From Cryphonectria parasitica EP155 (Eukaryota > Ascomycota > Sordariomycetes > Diaporthales > Cryphonectriaceae): DNA of 64,000 nucleotides. How positions within the stretch are numbered: the stretch's first letter is position 1; the number at the start of each line of letters is the position of its first letter. Shown piece by piece: positions 11,666 to 22,627 of this stretch. The notes under the pieces were generated by a model. That model saw nothing but the letters and a program-made list of their open reading frames with translations. It was not told where the DNA came from and ran no database searches. A program made the translations under genes and the position numbers. The stretch lies in the NCBI RefSeq assembly GCF_011745365.1, contig NW_024468909.1, forward strand, positions 4,898,001 to 4,962,000, read 5' to 3'.

Positions 11666-12701
11666 ATGTCTTCCGTCTCAGACCCCCTCGCCCAAGGCGA
11701 GACTGCCCCCCTCCACGACGGCGGCTTCCACACGATCCTAAACTTCCGCGACGTGGGCGCTACAATCAACGCCCACCTCAACAAAAAGCTTCTCAAGGAG
11801 GGTCTCCTCTTCCGCTCCGCCCGCCCCGACGAGGCCACCCTCGCAGACCGAGACCGCCTCAGGACCCACTACGGCATCAGGACCGTCATGGACCTCCGGA
11901 GCAAGACCGAGCACAGCCAGGCCGCTGAGAAGCGCGCTGCCCTCACGAGGAGCCCAGAGGTCGTGGCCAAGAACAAGGCACTGGCCGAGCCGGCTCGGAT
12001 CCCCGGCATTGAGTACCGGGACGTCAAGATCACGGGGCCTGGCTTCGAGAAGCACATGTTGGGCCAGATGAGCTGGGGAGGTTTCTTGTGAGCTAAACCC
12101 CGTTATGAACATCTAATCACATAAAAGGAGAACATGAAGAAGAAGAAGAGACACAGAGAGAGAAAGAGCTAACACAACGGCAAGCAAACTCATCTCCCTC
12201 TATACAATCGGCCAACGCATGCCTGCGATCGCCACCTTAGGCCGCGAGGTAATGACCCCCCGCGGCCTCCTAGGCCTCGCAAACGACACCCTAGACGCCT
12301 CCGGCTCAGACATCGCCACAGGCCTGCGCACCCTGCTACCATCATCCTCACCTTCCTCGCAGCAGCAGCAACCCCTCCCTGTCCTGGTTCACTGCACCCA
12401 GGGCAAGGACCGCACAGGCCTCATGATCTGCCTGCTCCTGCTCATCTGCTCCGTACCCCTCGAGGCCATAGAGTACGACTACGAGCTCACCGACGAGAAG
12501 CTCGTCGAGGAAAGGGGCGAGCGGCTGCAGGAGATCCGCGCCATGGGCCTGAGCGACGAGTTCGGGCGGACGGTGAAGGGCTTCGTACAGGGGGTCACGG
12601 CTCACCTGGACGACAAGTACGGAGGCCTGGACAGGTATCTGGACGGCATTGGGTTTGGTGAGGGTGACAGAGCGGCGGTGAGGAGGTCGCTGATGTATTG
12701 A
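11666..12701 (+). CDS. Protein tyrosine/serine phosphatase, Y_phosphatase3 (PF13350) type
   Basis: A 312-aa cytosolic phosphatase. Exon 1 is 11666-12087, the intron 12088-12184 (97 bp), exon 2 12185-12701. The start is ATG in ACAATGTCT. The N-terminal block ILNFRDVGATIN (about 25-36) followed by LLFRSARPDEAT is the hallmark of this family, and the P-loop VHCTQGKDRTG (about 207-217) gives the HCX5R signature with catalytic Cys and Arg. IRTVMDLRSKTE lies between them and YDYELTDEKL follows the P-loop. The intron acceptor is AAG rather than the commoner YAG. Family members act on phosphotyrosine or phosphoinositide-like substrates; the substrate here is unknown. It resembles the fungal proteins often annotated as tyrosine phosphatase family protein. 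Confidence 0.88.
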
Positions 12702-13286
12702 GAAGGATTGAAATGTGAGCAAAATCACTCGAATTGATGAGATGTATGTAATGCATGAGCAAGGCGTTGGGGGGATGCGTATCGTACACTACATATGGGA
12801 ATCTTGAGAAGCCTAGAGCCTAGACACACTTCCGACCCCTGGGATATGCCACGCAGGAACAGAGGTAACCTTGAAGCTCAAAAATGTATATAGTTGCAGG
12901 CCATTATCCCGTTGAAACAACATTGGTTCTATTTCATCATATTTCATCCAAAGCGTGCTAAAGCATGGCGCCGTGCCATATAAGATGAGCGTCTCGCTGA
13001 CTTCGTACCCGACGAAGAGTATGTACCGTTGATAAGTGGTCGCTAACCTCATGCATCAATTTCAAATCACGACATCCTGTTCTCCATGTTGTCCTCCCTC
13101 AGGACCCACGAGTCCACCCTGTCAAGCTTCCCAAAAGTCATGTTCGCAGAGCCGTCCATAAAAACCACCGGGTCAGAAGATGCATCCTCGAAAGTGACCC
13201 TACGCTGTTGGTGACACATATGTTCCGAGGTCCACATGTTGGTAAAGATCAAGTACTTTATTGTTATCTTGGTAAATTTGCTCGTG
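12702..13286. other. Gene-free stretch
   Basis: About 585 bp of 3' flank of the phosphatase and of the small ORF on the opposite strand. Nothing recognisable. Confidence 0.5.
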
Positions 13287-13502
13287 TTATGTTGCTCTTG
13301 GTCTCTTGATCTTCTGTGGGGAGGCATAGATCCCGTCTGAGTCCCACATCCAACATTCCTCGCACGGTCCGTTCATATCAATGCTCGCCCATATAGTCTT
13401 GTCAGCACAGGGAGTCTGGATGAGGCTGGCGGAGTTGCAAAATTTGGCGAAACTGAAGGTTTGATGTCTGCATCGGAACGTGTGGGCATAATACTCGCAC
13501 AT
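13287..13502 (-). CDS. Small Cys/His-rich fungal protein (hypothetical)
   Basis: A 71-aa ORF from ATG at 13502 to TAA at 13287. The residue pattern is MCEYYAHTFRCRHQ, then FAKFCNSA, QTPCADKTIW and GPCEECWMWD, giving Cys/His pairs spaced like a small zinc-binding module. Short fungal proteins with a C-x-F-x-C-x-H start, FC, PC and CxxC pattern are frequent in Sordariomycetes genomes, which is why I call it rather than reject it. This rests on general recollection of the pattern, not on a search. No function is known to me. An additional upstream exon is possible. Confidence 0.4.
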   Translation of the reverse strand: MCEYYAHTFRCRHQTFSFAKFCNSASLIQTPCADKTIWASIDMNGPCEECWMWDSDGIYASPQKIKRPRAT

Positions 13503-16500
13503 CGTGGATGCCACAGTAGGTAGCAGGATGCTTTTTCAAGTGGAATAGTATGCGATTTCACACGCTCGTGTGCCTGCGAGGACGGAAACCAAGGCTCTAG
13601 ATTTCAGGCGATCACATGCAGCCCAGAGTATAAGTCAACCGAAATGGCGGGATGTAGGAGGTTTGGGTGGTCATGCTCGAAGTCACCCTGCCGAATGAAC
13701 TCATCGGCCGCTGAGAGGGGAAACCATAGCTAGGAAGGGCTGCATTGGCGTATACCTCATTTGCCGTACTCGCCAGATCATGTGCAAAAGGAGAAGGTCG
13801 CATCTGCTCCCAGAGAACGCCGCGGGGGCAAACGAGCAAGCACCGCTTCTTCACTCACCCAAGACTTGCGCGCTGAGGAAGGGGACGGATGTGATCTCTC
13901 AGATGGGCAGCTCGTAGCGCTTTCGGTATGAGGCAAACATGCATCCACCAAGCAATCCGTGAGTACTCAAGGGATGTTTTTTCTCTTTCTTTATTTAGGT
14001 TTATCATTCCATACATGGCAGTATACACGTGTGCGCAGCCTTCAAGGCCACTTTGATTGCGCAAGGCCTCCGTTGTGTACAGATAATTTCACATCATGCC
14101 CAATGATGCCAGCTGGCCAGCCTTCCCAGATCAAGGTATGTGGTCCTCCACCGGAAGGTGGACCAGTTTCAGCAGTCTCAGTCGGGTGGAAGGCAATATC
14201 TTCAACGCCCACATCCTTTCCTAAGGTGTACCCCACCTGACGCTTTGGAGACGTTCTTACTCGATAGATTGAAGGTCGAATCGAATCTGGAGCCATTGCC
14301 GGTCTATGAGATGGTTCGGCAGTCTGTCCAAGTCATGGTGACTGTGTCTTCTAAATAAAGGGGCACTGCGGGATTGCGGTACATTGCCCGCTTCGGGCTC
14401 ACCAGGCGCCTCAACTTTACAAGTCCTCGTTCGTGCAAGCATGGCGAGAGGATTTGTAAGGAGGGTTTGCGGAGAGCACTGAACAAAGATTGAGCAAACA
14501 AAGCTTTGGTGATGATGAGGACTGGGCTTAGTTGACGTGGTATTCGCCAATACGTAACAGTTGGCGCAGAGTAAGCCATCCAGCACCTCCTCTGAGAGGG
14601 GACGGTGTGTCTGACGGCTTTGCAAACACCCTCACCGCTAGTTTGCGGTTTGCTCACCATTGTAATTTGGGCGGCACATATGCATGAGATATGGTGCTGC
14701 TACCCTGTAGGACCACGCTTGTGGCCTGTCATGGTGCATATATGCTTGATTGAGCGGAAGGCTGGTTACCATGACCAGAAATTGCCGGACCGTAAAAGCT
14801 CAGAGGTCACTGACCACGACACGCACCTTTTTGGATGGCCCAGGCGCTCTACATCGAGGAGTCTCAGCTAGAACCGCGTCGCGGCACGGCTATTGAAGTC
14901 GCCCTTTGCCGGCACCCATGAACGGTGCAACTCGGCACCATCAGCACACAAAGTCGGTATTGGAGAATTGGGTGGCTGAAACTGGGCTTGCATAAAGGAC
15001 TGGAATACTAGGGGGATTTCCCGAGTACCAGACCGTTGGTCTGTGGTGGTGTGGTATGGTTTGGCTCGTTGTGGCGTGGCGTGGCGTGGCGGCCCTCGAG
15101 TCATCTTGATGATAGAGGGGAGCCTCGTGGCTAAGCTGTCCGTAAGATGCGTCCTAAACATGATCATGGTCGTGATGGTGAGCGGTGCAGTACACTGCAG
15201 CAACGATGAAAAGGGGTGCTCAAGCTTTCCCAAGCTGTGATGCACAAGCCTTGTCTTTTCTCCAAGCCCTCGCAAACAGTCCATTTCTGACCATGTTTGC
15301 ACCTTGTGTCGCTACACCTTTTTCGCTGCAGTGGAAATGAGGTAGGCCGCAGGGTCACACCCGCCCAGCGCTTGTGCATGTCGGTCACATGTGGTAGGTG
15401 TTCTAGATGGCGACTCGTGTGACAACATCGGGTAGCCATGTGTGTTTTGATGTGATCAGGACAGGGCCAAAGTCGCTATGAACTTTGGCAGAGGTGAGGC
15501 GGGTCGAGGCGGGTGAGGCCAGGTCGTCGGTCGCACCAGGGCACGGGTGGGAAATAAGGTAGTGAGGAGAAAGGAAGAAATGTCTAAGACACGCGGTCTA
15601 GGAATTTCCTCATCGGGCCAAACTGGGGATGACCAAAGATAGAACGGACTTCTTGTTGAGTGGAAGACGTGGAGATAGATATCATGATGAAAAAGAAGAA
15701 GAAAAAGCCGGCGACGATGAGAAGATGAGGTAATCCCATGGCTCAAGCCAAGATCCAGCAGCTTCTTCCTCATGGCGCATCCCTGCTCCCTGCACTCCAG
15801 CACTCTTCTTGAGAAGCTGCGGAAGGCATAAGCCCACCTGGGGGCTTCCGTCTTGAGCTTCAGGTGCCATACCAGCTTGAACCTGGGAAGGCGCACCGCA
15901 ACATCCTCCTTTAGGCAAGGTAACGAACTAGTTATGTCGACCTCGCAAGGCAGCAGCTGAGCTGTCTGGACCGATCTCCATTCCGTTCTCTCGTTTCGTG
16001 TGTCGTCTTCGTCCCGCGAAAGGCGCTCTTGACAACACACATCACCGCCACCGCGCGGCATGTCGAGCCAGCCCAACTTGCACATGGACATGGACATGGG
16101 CATTACCAGCTAGAGAGCCCTTGCTGTGTACCAAAGAGGCGTTCACGCTGGGTCAGCGCTTGCGCCTCTGCGTGGCTTTATTCCGCCCATGACTTGCATA
16201 CGATCGATGGCAATTACACACATAGGGCCTCTTTGTCCTCTTCCCTGCACATTCATCAGGTCAATTGTCGAGTCCCTGTCTCAGGAAGCGCCTGCCTCTC
16301 TACAGCGGTCATCCGTAGACGCGCGCGCGTCGATTCCAGCACAGGACGATGCTTAGCGCAGCGTCTTGTGAGGCGGACACTTCGCATGGGGTGCTGATCA
16401 CTATACTTACTATGGTGCTATTGAGCTCTCGATCAGACCGACTTCAGGGGACGCATGACAGGTTTTCGATGCTTGGAACTCGCTACGTCCAACCTCGGAT

Positions 16501-18307
16501 GTCTGCACTAGGTGCGGTGGCAGGGGCTGGGCCTACGGTTGCTCTTACGGTGGCAAGGGCTGCCTCACCCATCGACGTGGGGACTCGGCCCAGACCTTGA
16601 AAGTGGCCTTGCAGGGCGAACAGGAAAGAAAGCTTCAATACCATGCAATGCCATGCCACGCGCCGTTGAACAAGTCACCTTGCAGGAAAACCCGTCTGCA
16701 TCGTCATCATCCTTAACCACGCCTACGCCCCACGCCGGCCACTGCAGCTGGCCTAAGTCGTCATATCCTTGGGTTTCATCATCCTAAAGCCAGAGCTCTT
16801 GGAGCTGTGCACTGCATAATACCACTGCCCAGGCAGTCTGTTCAGCCATCAATTTCTAGTCGCACTCGCGACCTCAACAACATCTTCATTGCATTTTCCT
16901 TCTCCCCATCTTATCTACTATTATTACAGACTACACTACCAGGACGGCTTGTTTCGACGAGGGTACGAGAGCGACTACTGCGGGGTGCAGCTCCCCTTGG
17001 CCAGGTATAATAGACTAGACTGGGTCTTTGGGGCATATATCGACGACTCCTATTCTCTCGTGTATGCATGCACTCCGCGCCATTCTGCACGTAGCGTTCC
17101 CTCGCCCTGCAGCTCCCCTTAGGGCTACATCATCCGCTGCAGACTCGGCACGACCTGGGCGTACCTGCGCCTGCGGCTAAGAGGGTCCGTTGGCATCCTT
17201 CATCTCCGGCGGTACTGCATACATAGCTGAGATCGCAACGCAACAAAACCCGGCCAGATCAGGTCAGGTCTCCGTCGCTCCCAACTTTCTGTCCCCAGAG
17301 CTGTGGTTGACAAGAACCCTCGACAGGCCTCCGACAGGTTTTCAGGACCCCTGAAGAGGCTCAACAAGCGCCTGACCTCGAATCTGGCGGCTCCACTTAC
17401 AACCCTGGTTCACTAAAACTTGAGGTTCGAGGGGGATTTCGGCTGCCCGGTTCGCCCGTATCTCACCGCTTGTGGCTGGGAACTTATCACGGGAACGTCA
17501 GTCCTCGTCCAGAACAAGAAACGTCGGGCCCTCACGCCCTCTAATCACCCAATTCGCGGAGATTTTTGCTGTGTGCTGCAACAGAATTTACAGGAATGGT
17601 CTCCTGGAATAACACCAGAACAGTAGCTCCCACATCTGCAATGCTCTTTGTCGATCTTACCAGTTGCATCTCAACACGAAGCTTCCACCTTACTGACGCA
17701 GTGCGGTCTATTGTTGATTCGAATTGACGTGTCTGAGCTTGGAAATACGCGGCACTTATCCCAAGAAAATTGCTGGTGGTGACTGGCCCTGGTCAGTCGG
17801 ACACTGCTGATGTGCAGAAGTTAGTGAGAAAGCTAACACTATATTACTGGCAGTCTTCATATCATTGGGCATCCCGAACCGTGCTTATTTACATCGGCAG
17901 AGACAACACCCACCAGGTGGATTTGCCTCACAACCATCGCTGATAAGTCCACATCGACTTATGCTTCTCGCACGTCACCAACAGCAGCTCATCACCCCTT
18001 ATGTAGCATCTGGGAGATTTCAGTAAACCCGCCCCTCACCCTTCTAGCTTGAAGGAGCCGCATCGTCACTCTTTATTGGGAGAAGTGTGAAGAAGCCCTT
18101 TGCATCCTCATCGAACTTGTCTGAGGTCTCATAGAGTCGACGCCCCACGACTGTGGCATTGTCCAGTTCCTTGATTGCGGCGGCCAACCGGAACCGAAGG
18201 GAGTTTACGGAGAGTCAGCACGCCACACTCAAAGCCCTCAGCGATTCTGAGGCAATACCTCTGCAAATACAAGCAACCTGCATAACGGCCCAAGCCCCTT
18301 CAAATTG
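13503..18307. other. Gene-poor stretch of 4.8 kb
   Basis: No ORF here has GC-rich codon use, domains or matching splice sites. There is a short TGGCG tandem (about 15066-15090, GTGGCGTGGCGTGGCGTGGC) and several CA-rich and GA-rich tracts. The 3' end (about 17,900-18,307) is presumably the promoter and leader of the 14-3-3-like gene. I see no transposon ends. Confidence 0.5.
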
Positions 18308-19309
18308 ATGGCATCTTCGGTGGTCGATCGGAAGTTCCTTGGCAAGCTTGCCAAGGAAGTGGAACCGGAGAACCCACTGCTTTCTTCCATCTTATACAAG
18401 CTTCTGGGTCTATCTCACCAACTCTCTGATCTCTTGGTCAAGGCGCGAAAGCAACGGAAACTGGGACTTGAAAACGCGAACGATGGACCCCAAACACTAT
18501 ACAACCATATCCTGTGGCTGGCCAGAGAGGGACTGGTCATGCTGGAGCAGTATGTGCTTCCGATGGTTGCTAATTCGGGCGTTTTGAAGGTGCTTGCCTA
18601 CAAATTGCGCGCCTCGTTATACCACGTCGTCGTCCTATTTCACAACCAACCTCCGGTGTCTGCAAGATATATATCATCGCCGGACTCCACTCCTTCCAGG
18701 CTTGACAAGGGCAAAGGCATAGCGAGAGATGACGATTTTTTCGAGGCTTCGCCCGCCATGCAGCAAAGAAGTCCCTACGAGGGCGGGCCCGTCGCGCCAC
18801 CACCAGGCTTCGGTCCAGAACCACCAGGCGCTTTTCTACTCCCAGTGGGCGATTACCTCCCCACGGCGCATAGACACTTTCGCGACGCATTAACGCTCGC
18901 GGATAAGCATCTTTGGGGCTCCCACTCCCTGCGGCTCTCTATCAAGACAGAGTACTCTGCATTCCTGTACGAGTGCGCCCACGACGAGGAAGCTAGTCGC
19001 AAGCTCGCGCGCAAAACAATCAACGAGGTGTACGAGGCGACCGAGGGCATCGACAACGACATGTTTCAGGATGCCTGCGAGCTTGTCACCGTTCTGGGCA
19101 GGATGATGAAGCGGGGCCAGCCACCATCGAACAGGAGCAAGGCGTCGAGTCCGGGTACTGTTATTGGCGCGCAGCAGCAGGCTGAGCCTTCGTCGGCCCG
19201 GGAAGTAGAGGCAGAGGTACAGGACGAGCCGAGCCCGGTGCCACAGGCTGAAATGCCGAGCTCTGTTATGCCTCCCCCGGCTTCTGAGGCGCAGCCAGGG
19301 TTTATATAA
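18308..19309 (+). CDS. Divergent 14-3-3-like protein
   Basis: An intronless 333-aa protein starting MASSVVDRKFLGKLAK. The fold assignment rests on a helical N-terminal block (NPLLSSILYKLLGLS, LYNHILWLAREGLVMLEQYV, LKVLAYKLRASLYHVVVLFH) and on a later block, HLWGSHSLRLSIKTEYSAFL followed by YECAHDEEASRKLARKTINE. The latter mirrors the HPIRLGLALNFSVFYYEI helix and following helix of canonical 14-3-3 proteins. Between them lies a ~60-residue disordered Pro/Gly-rich insertion, and the last ~65 residues are Pro/Ser/Glu-rich and likely unstructured. The canonical phosphopeptide pocket residues are not obviously conserved. It looks like the divergent 14-3-3 domain proteins of filamentous ascomycetes, separate from the two canonical paralogues. 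The function is unknown. Confidence 0.7.
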   Translation: MASSVVDRKFLGKLAKEVEPENPLLSSILYKLLGLSHQLSDLLVKARKQRKLGLENANDGPQTLYNHILWLAREGLVMLEQYVLPMVANSGVLKVLAYKLRASLYHVVVLFHNQPPVSARYISSPDSTPSRLDKGKGIARDDDFFEASPAMQQRSPYEGGPVAPPPGFGPEPPGAFLLPVGDYLPTAHRHFRDALTLADKHLWGSHSLRLSIKTEYSAFLYECAHDEEASRKLARKTINEVYEATEGIDNDMFQDACELVTVLGRMMKRGQPPSNRSKASSPGTVIGAQQQAEPSSAREVEAEVQDEPSPVPQAEMPSSVMPPPASEAQPGFI

Positions 19310-21463
19310 TAGCTGGAGACGACCCCGTCATGGTACCAGTCAGTGAGATACGGGGTGCAGCCACTCGGTTCTGGAGCAACTGTTGCTCTATCCTGGAAGC
19401 AGAGGCGTGTTTGGCTTGCGAAAAAATTCTGGTTGCGAGAAGATTCATGTTGATGTCGATGATATTGAATTCAAAAGCACGGAATTCTCGTTTGCATCGT
19501 ACTTGATACCCCAGATCGGTCTGAGATTATGTATCTGGACTGTGGTGGACGAGGTCGCGAAGAAGCAGGGAGATGAGGTGGAAAGCGAAATTTTGGACCA
19601 GCGACTGAATTTGTGCGCAGGCACGGCTACCAAGTAGAATACGACAGCGGCCAGCGACCTGTCCAAATGACGTTCATAACGAGTCTCTATTAAATGCATA
19701 TGGATTAGCGTATCGTTTCATCTACAAATTATGAGAATAACAGCGCTATGGAGAAACTTCTCGGCGACTCTAGAGATGATGTTGCTTTAGTACTTCGATT
19801 CCGGTCCTTGCATACACACACCAAGCACCAAGCTAAAAACACAGACGAAATACAGCAGCAAATTCGAGTAGGCCGCAGCATCACCTCGTATCAGATTAGG
19901 AAACGAACACCACTTTGAAGCAAGAAAAACACCTAAGCATTCGGCGTCCCAAAGGAAGGCCGGACCAGCTCAATTATATCTGCGTGCTGATGTCTGCAAC
20001 GAAATGTTTGGGGCTTGAACCTCGTCGAATGCCAATAACCCAACACAATTGCTGTCCAAAATTGAAGTCAGGGCGCACCGGGACTATCAATTACCACACA
20101 ACGTGCGATGTATTATATGAGAAGTGATTTACGGCTTGCTGATACCTCTTGTTCTCTTATATTTACGACTCTTTCTCTTTTCGTAATTGCTTAAATGCGT
20201 TCTGCCTAGGTACTTTAGAAGGACGAGCATAGCGTAAATATTTTCTTGTAAGAAGATTGAGCCTTTGTGAAGGCCAAAATCTTTTCGTTGAGGAACGAGA
20301 ACCCGTCCATTTCAACATACAGCCTACACAAAAGTCCAGTCTGAGGCAGAGCTCAAGAGTGACCAGTCCTAAGCTCCTAGGCTAGTTAATCACCCAGATA
20401 CGTTTCACACAACCCAGTCACCTAAAGAATGGAACATGGAGTCCAAACAGGAGCAAATCCACCACCGTGCTTACGGCCTTGAATGCCCGGCCGGCATATA
20501 CTCGCTCTGACGTTGTGAGGTGGCCTGATTACCGCATCTCTTCTGCATGATGCGCTGTTAGGTCGTGATCCTGCTATGCAGCACATCATGCTGACAGCGT
20601 TGTAATAGTCTGGGTCTCCAAGCCGAGAACAGTTGTCACGTCCGAAATATAGATACCCTGTAAATAAAAAGTACGTTTCAGAGATGATTGCTTACTTACA
20701 TGCTCTCCCGGCACCAAATGCGAATAATACGAGAGGTAAGGTTACTATGTGGCTATGTCTAGTAGCTCACAGCAAATCTCAATTCCAATACGAAGGCCAG
20801 ATAGAGATGATTAAGATCCATTTGGAAGTGAAAACGCTCACGCTATTTTTATTTATGTATGTATTTGTATATTCTGACTGGGAGATCTATCAGGTCTGCC
20901 CTCTGCGACTTCTTTCTCCGTCGAGATGATGCCCCGTCTTCCAGTGTGCACCCCGAAATCAGGTGTATCAAAACATTACCGGGTCGCGAAGGCCCCCTGT
21001 ATGGCTTGTAAAGTAGAGAAAGAAAGGAAATAAGACGAGATGGGCATTGCTGTGTCATCGCACCCCCGTGTCTCCTCCTGGACCCCGAAAGTCGTTCGAG
21101 AGCCTGAACGCCTGCCTGTGTGCCTTACCCCGTCTGCCCTTGGCGCCGGAAACTCTATAAGCTGACAATGTTGAGGGGTGGGTCTATCCGGATGTCACCG
21201 CCCATTTATCCCAAAGATGCTGTTATCACAACAGAGCCTGTGCCGTATTACCAATTATTATCATCTCTCACCGGTCCTGCCTCCCGGGCTGGTTCATTCA
21301 TGAATTTCGTTTCAGATCTGTGGGATTTGGTCAACATCAGATTCCCCTCTCCGTATGAATATCGAAAGAGATGAGTCGAGAAACGATGAGAGGAAACCAA
21401 AACAAAAGAAAGAGGAGAAAAAATAAGAGAGTGAAGGAGAGAGAATGAAAAGAAACTCACAAG
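19310..21463. other. Gene-free stretch, partly AT-rich
   Basis: About 2.15 kb between the 3' ends of the 14-3-3-like gene and the bZIP gene. It becomes AT-richer around 19,700-20,900. No transposase-like frame or terminal repeats were found. 21,380-21,450 is an A/G-rich run. Confidence 0.5.
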
Positions 21464-22023
21464 TCATCGCGCTGATCCCTTTCCCTTGCCCTTCTGCGCC
21501 TCATCATTCCCTTGGTCCTCCTCGGCCTCTTCTAGCGCCTCCTCCCCGAGCTGCTGCCGCCGTCCCCTGAGAAAGCGTCGTAAGAGAAATAGGACGGGCT
21601 AGAAGATGAAGCCGAAGTGTCGAAATACCTGTCATCGGCCAAATCATACCCATATGCCGTGCCGCCGGCGCTACCACCCATGTCATCTCCCCCAAACGAA
21701 CCTCCCGCAAACTGCGGATCGTAATACTGCTGCTGCTGCTGAGAGTCGTACTGCTGGTCCGAGGCGTCGCGCCAACTGCCCTGCTGGCTGGCGGACTCGT
21801 GGCCCCGCGCGACCATGTGCGGGATATTGAGGCCGCCCCATGGGAGGCCGGAGAGCTGGTCATCGCCTGCCAGGTCGGAGCCGAAGGGAACGGCGTACGA
21901 GGACCCGGCGAACTCCTGGTTTCGGGCATCCCGTTCCTGGCGTTCCTTTTGGTCGCGGGCCTTTTCGCCTATGATGTGTGTCAGTGTTTTTTTCTTTTTC
22001 TATTTTTCTCTCTTCCTTTCTCT

Positions 22024-22059
<36 letters not shown>

Positions 22060-22608
22060 TGTCTCTTCAAGCTTGGAAGGCTCTCGACTACAAAGGTAAA
22101 ACATCTCATAAAAAAACATATAAAAGTGAAAATAGGACCCCCCCCCCAAAAAAAGTAAAAACTTACGAAATTTCCGCTGCGCAATGCGGTTCTGGATCCG
22201 CCGCCTCTCTTCAGGCTCTGTCACGTCCGCCCAGTCGTCATGCTTGGACGACGAGTGTTTGGACGAGGAGCTGGAGTGGTGCTTTTTAGAGCTGGAGGAG
22301 GAGGAGTGGTGTTTTGAGGATGAGCCGGAGGGCATCTTGGTGGATGATGGTTCTGTCTCGGTGTTTGAGCCGGAAGAAGAGGAGGAGGAAGAGGAGCGAG
22401 ACCCTCGGAATTTCTCAAGCTTCCTCTTTGATGAAGAAGATTCGGCCTGTTGTTGCTGCTGTGGTTGTGGTAGTGGTGGTGTCGGTTGGAAATCTTCCTG
22501 GCGTGGAGTGACCTGCTCTTCGGGTTGTTCCTTCTCGGGAAGATGTGTAGTTGTGATAGAGAGGTTGGCAATTGACTCGGTGATACCAGATGGGTCGAGG
22601 GAGGACAT
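21464..22608 (-). CDS. bZIP-type transcription factor without an evident leucine zipper
   Basis: Exon 1 is 22608-22167, the intron 22166-21969 (198 bp, carrying a 30-nt T/A tract), exon 2 from 21968. The start is MSSLDPSGITES. A Ser/His/Lys-rich disordered half leads into DWADVTEPEERRRIQNRIAQ, then RKFREKARDQKERQERDARN. NRIAQRKFR matches the fungal bZIP basic region (N-x-x-A-x-x-x-x-R), and the splice falls inside this motif. No heptad leucines follow; instead comes LSGLPWGGLNIPHMVARGHE, seen in a family of short fungal bZIP-like proteins. Two 3' ends are possible. Read through, exon 2 stops at 21532 (292 aa). Alternatively a 62-bp intron at 21628-21567 (AG|GTATTT, CTTAC branch, TTTCTCAG) switches frame to an acidic/Lys end EEALEEAEEDQGNDEAQKGK with stop at 21464 (294 aa). 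Both give whole codons. I give the longer span. Confidence 0.75.
22027..22056. repeat. 30-nt poly(T) tract in bZIP intron
   Basis: An uninterrupted run of T on the plus strand (A on the sense strand) inside intron 1 of the bZIP gene, followed within ~90 bp by a C run (about 22140-22147). Length errors are likely in sequencing. Confidence 0.9.
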
Positions 22609-22613
22609 GTACC

Positions 22614-22627
22614 GGGGGGGGGGGGGG
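22614..22627. repeat. Poly(G) tract, 14 nt
   Basis: Fourteen consecutive G on the plus strand, six bases upstream of the bZIP start codon on the opposite strand, so the mRNA leader would contain a C14 run. Confidence 0.9.

Noticed and set aside
15456..16103. 215-codon minus-strand frame
   Set aside because: No domain; repeated Met/Ser at the start comes from a CATGGA tandem; codon use is atypical.
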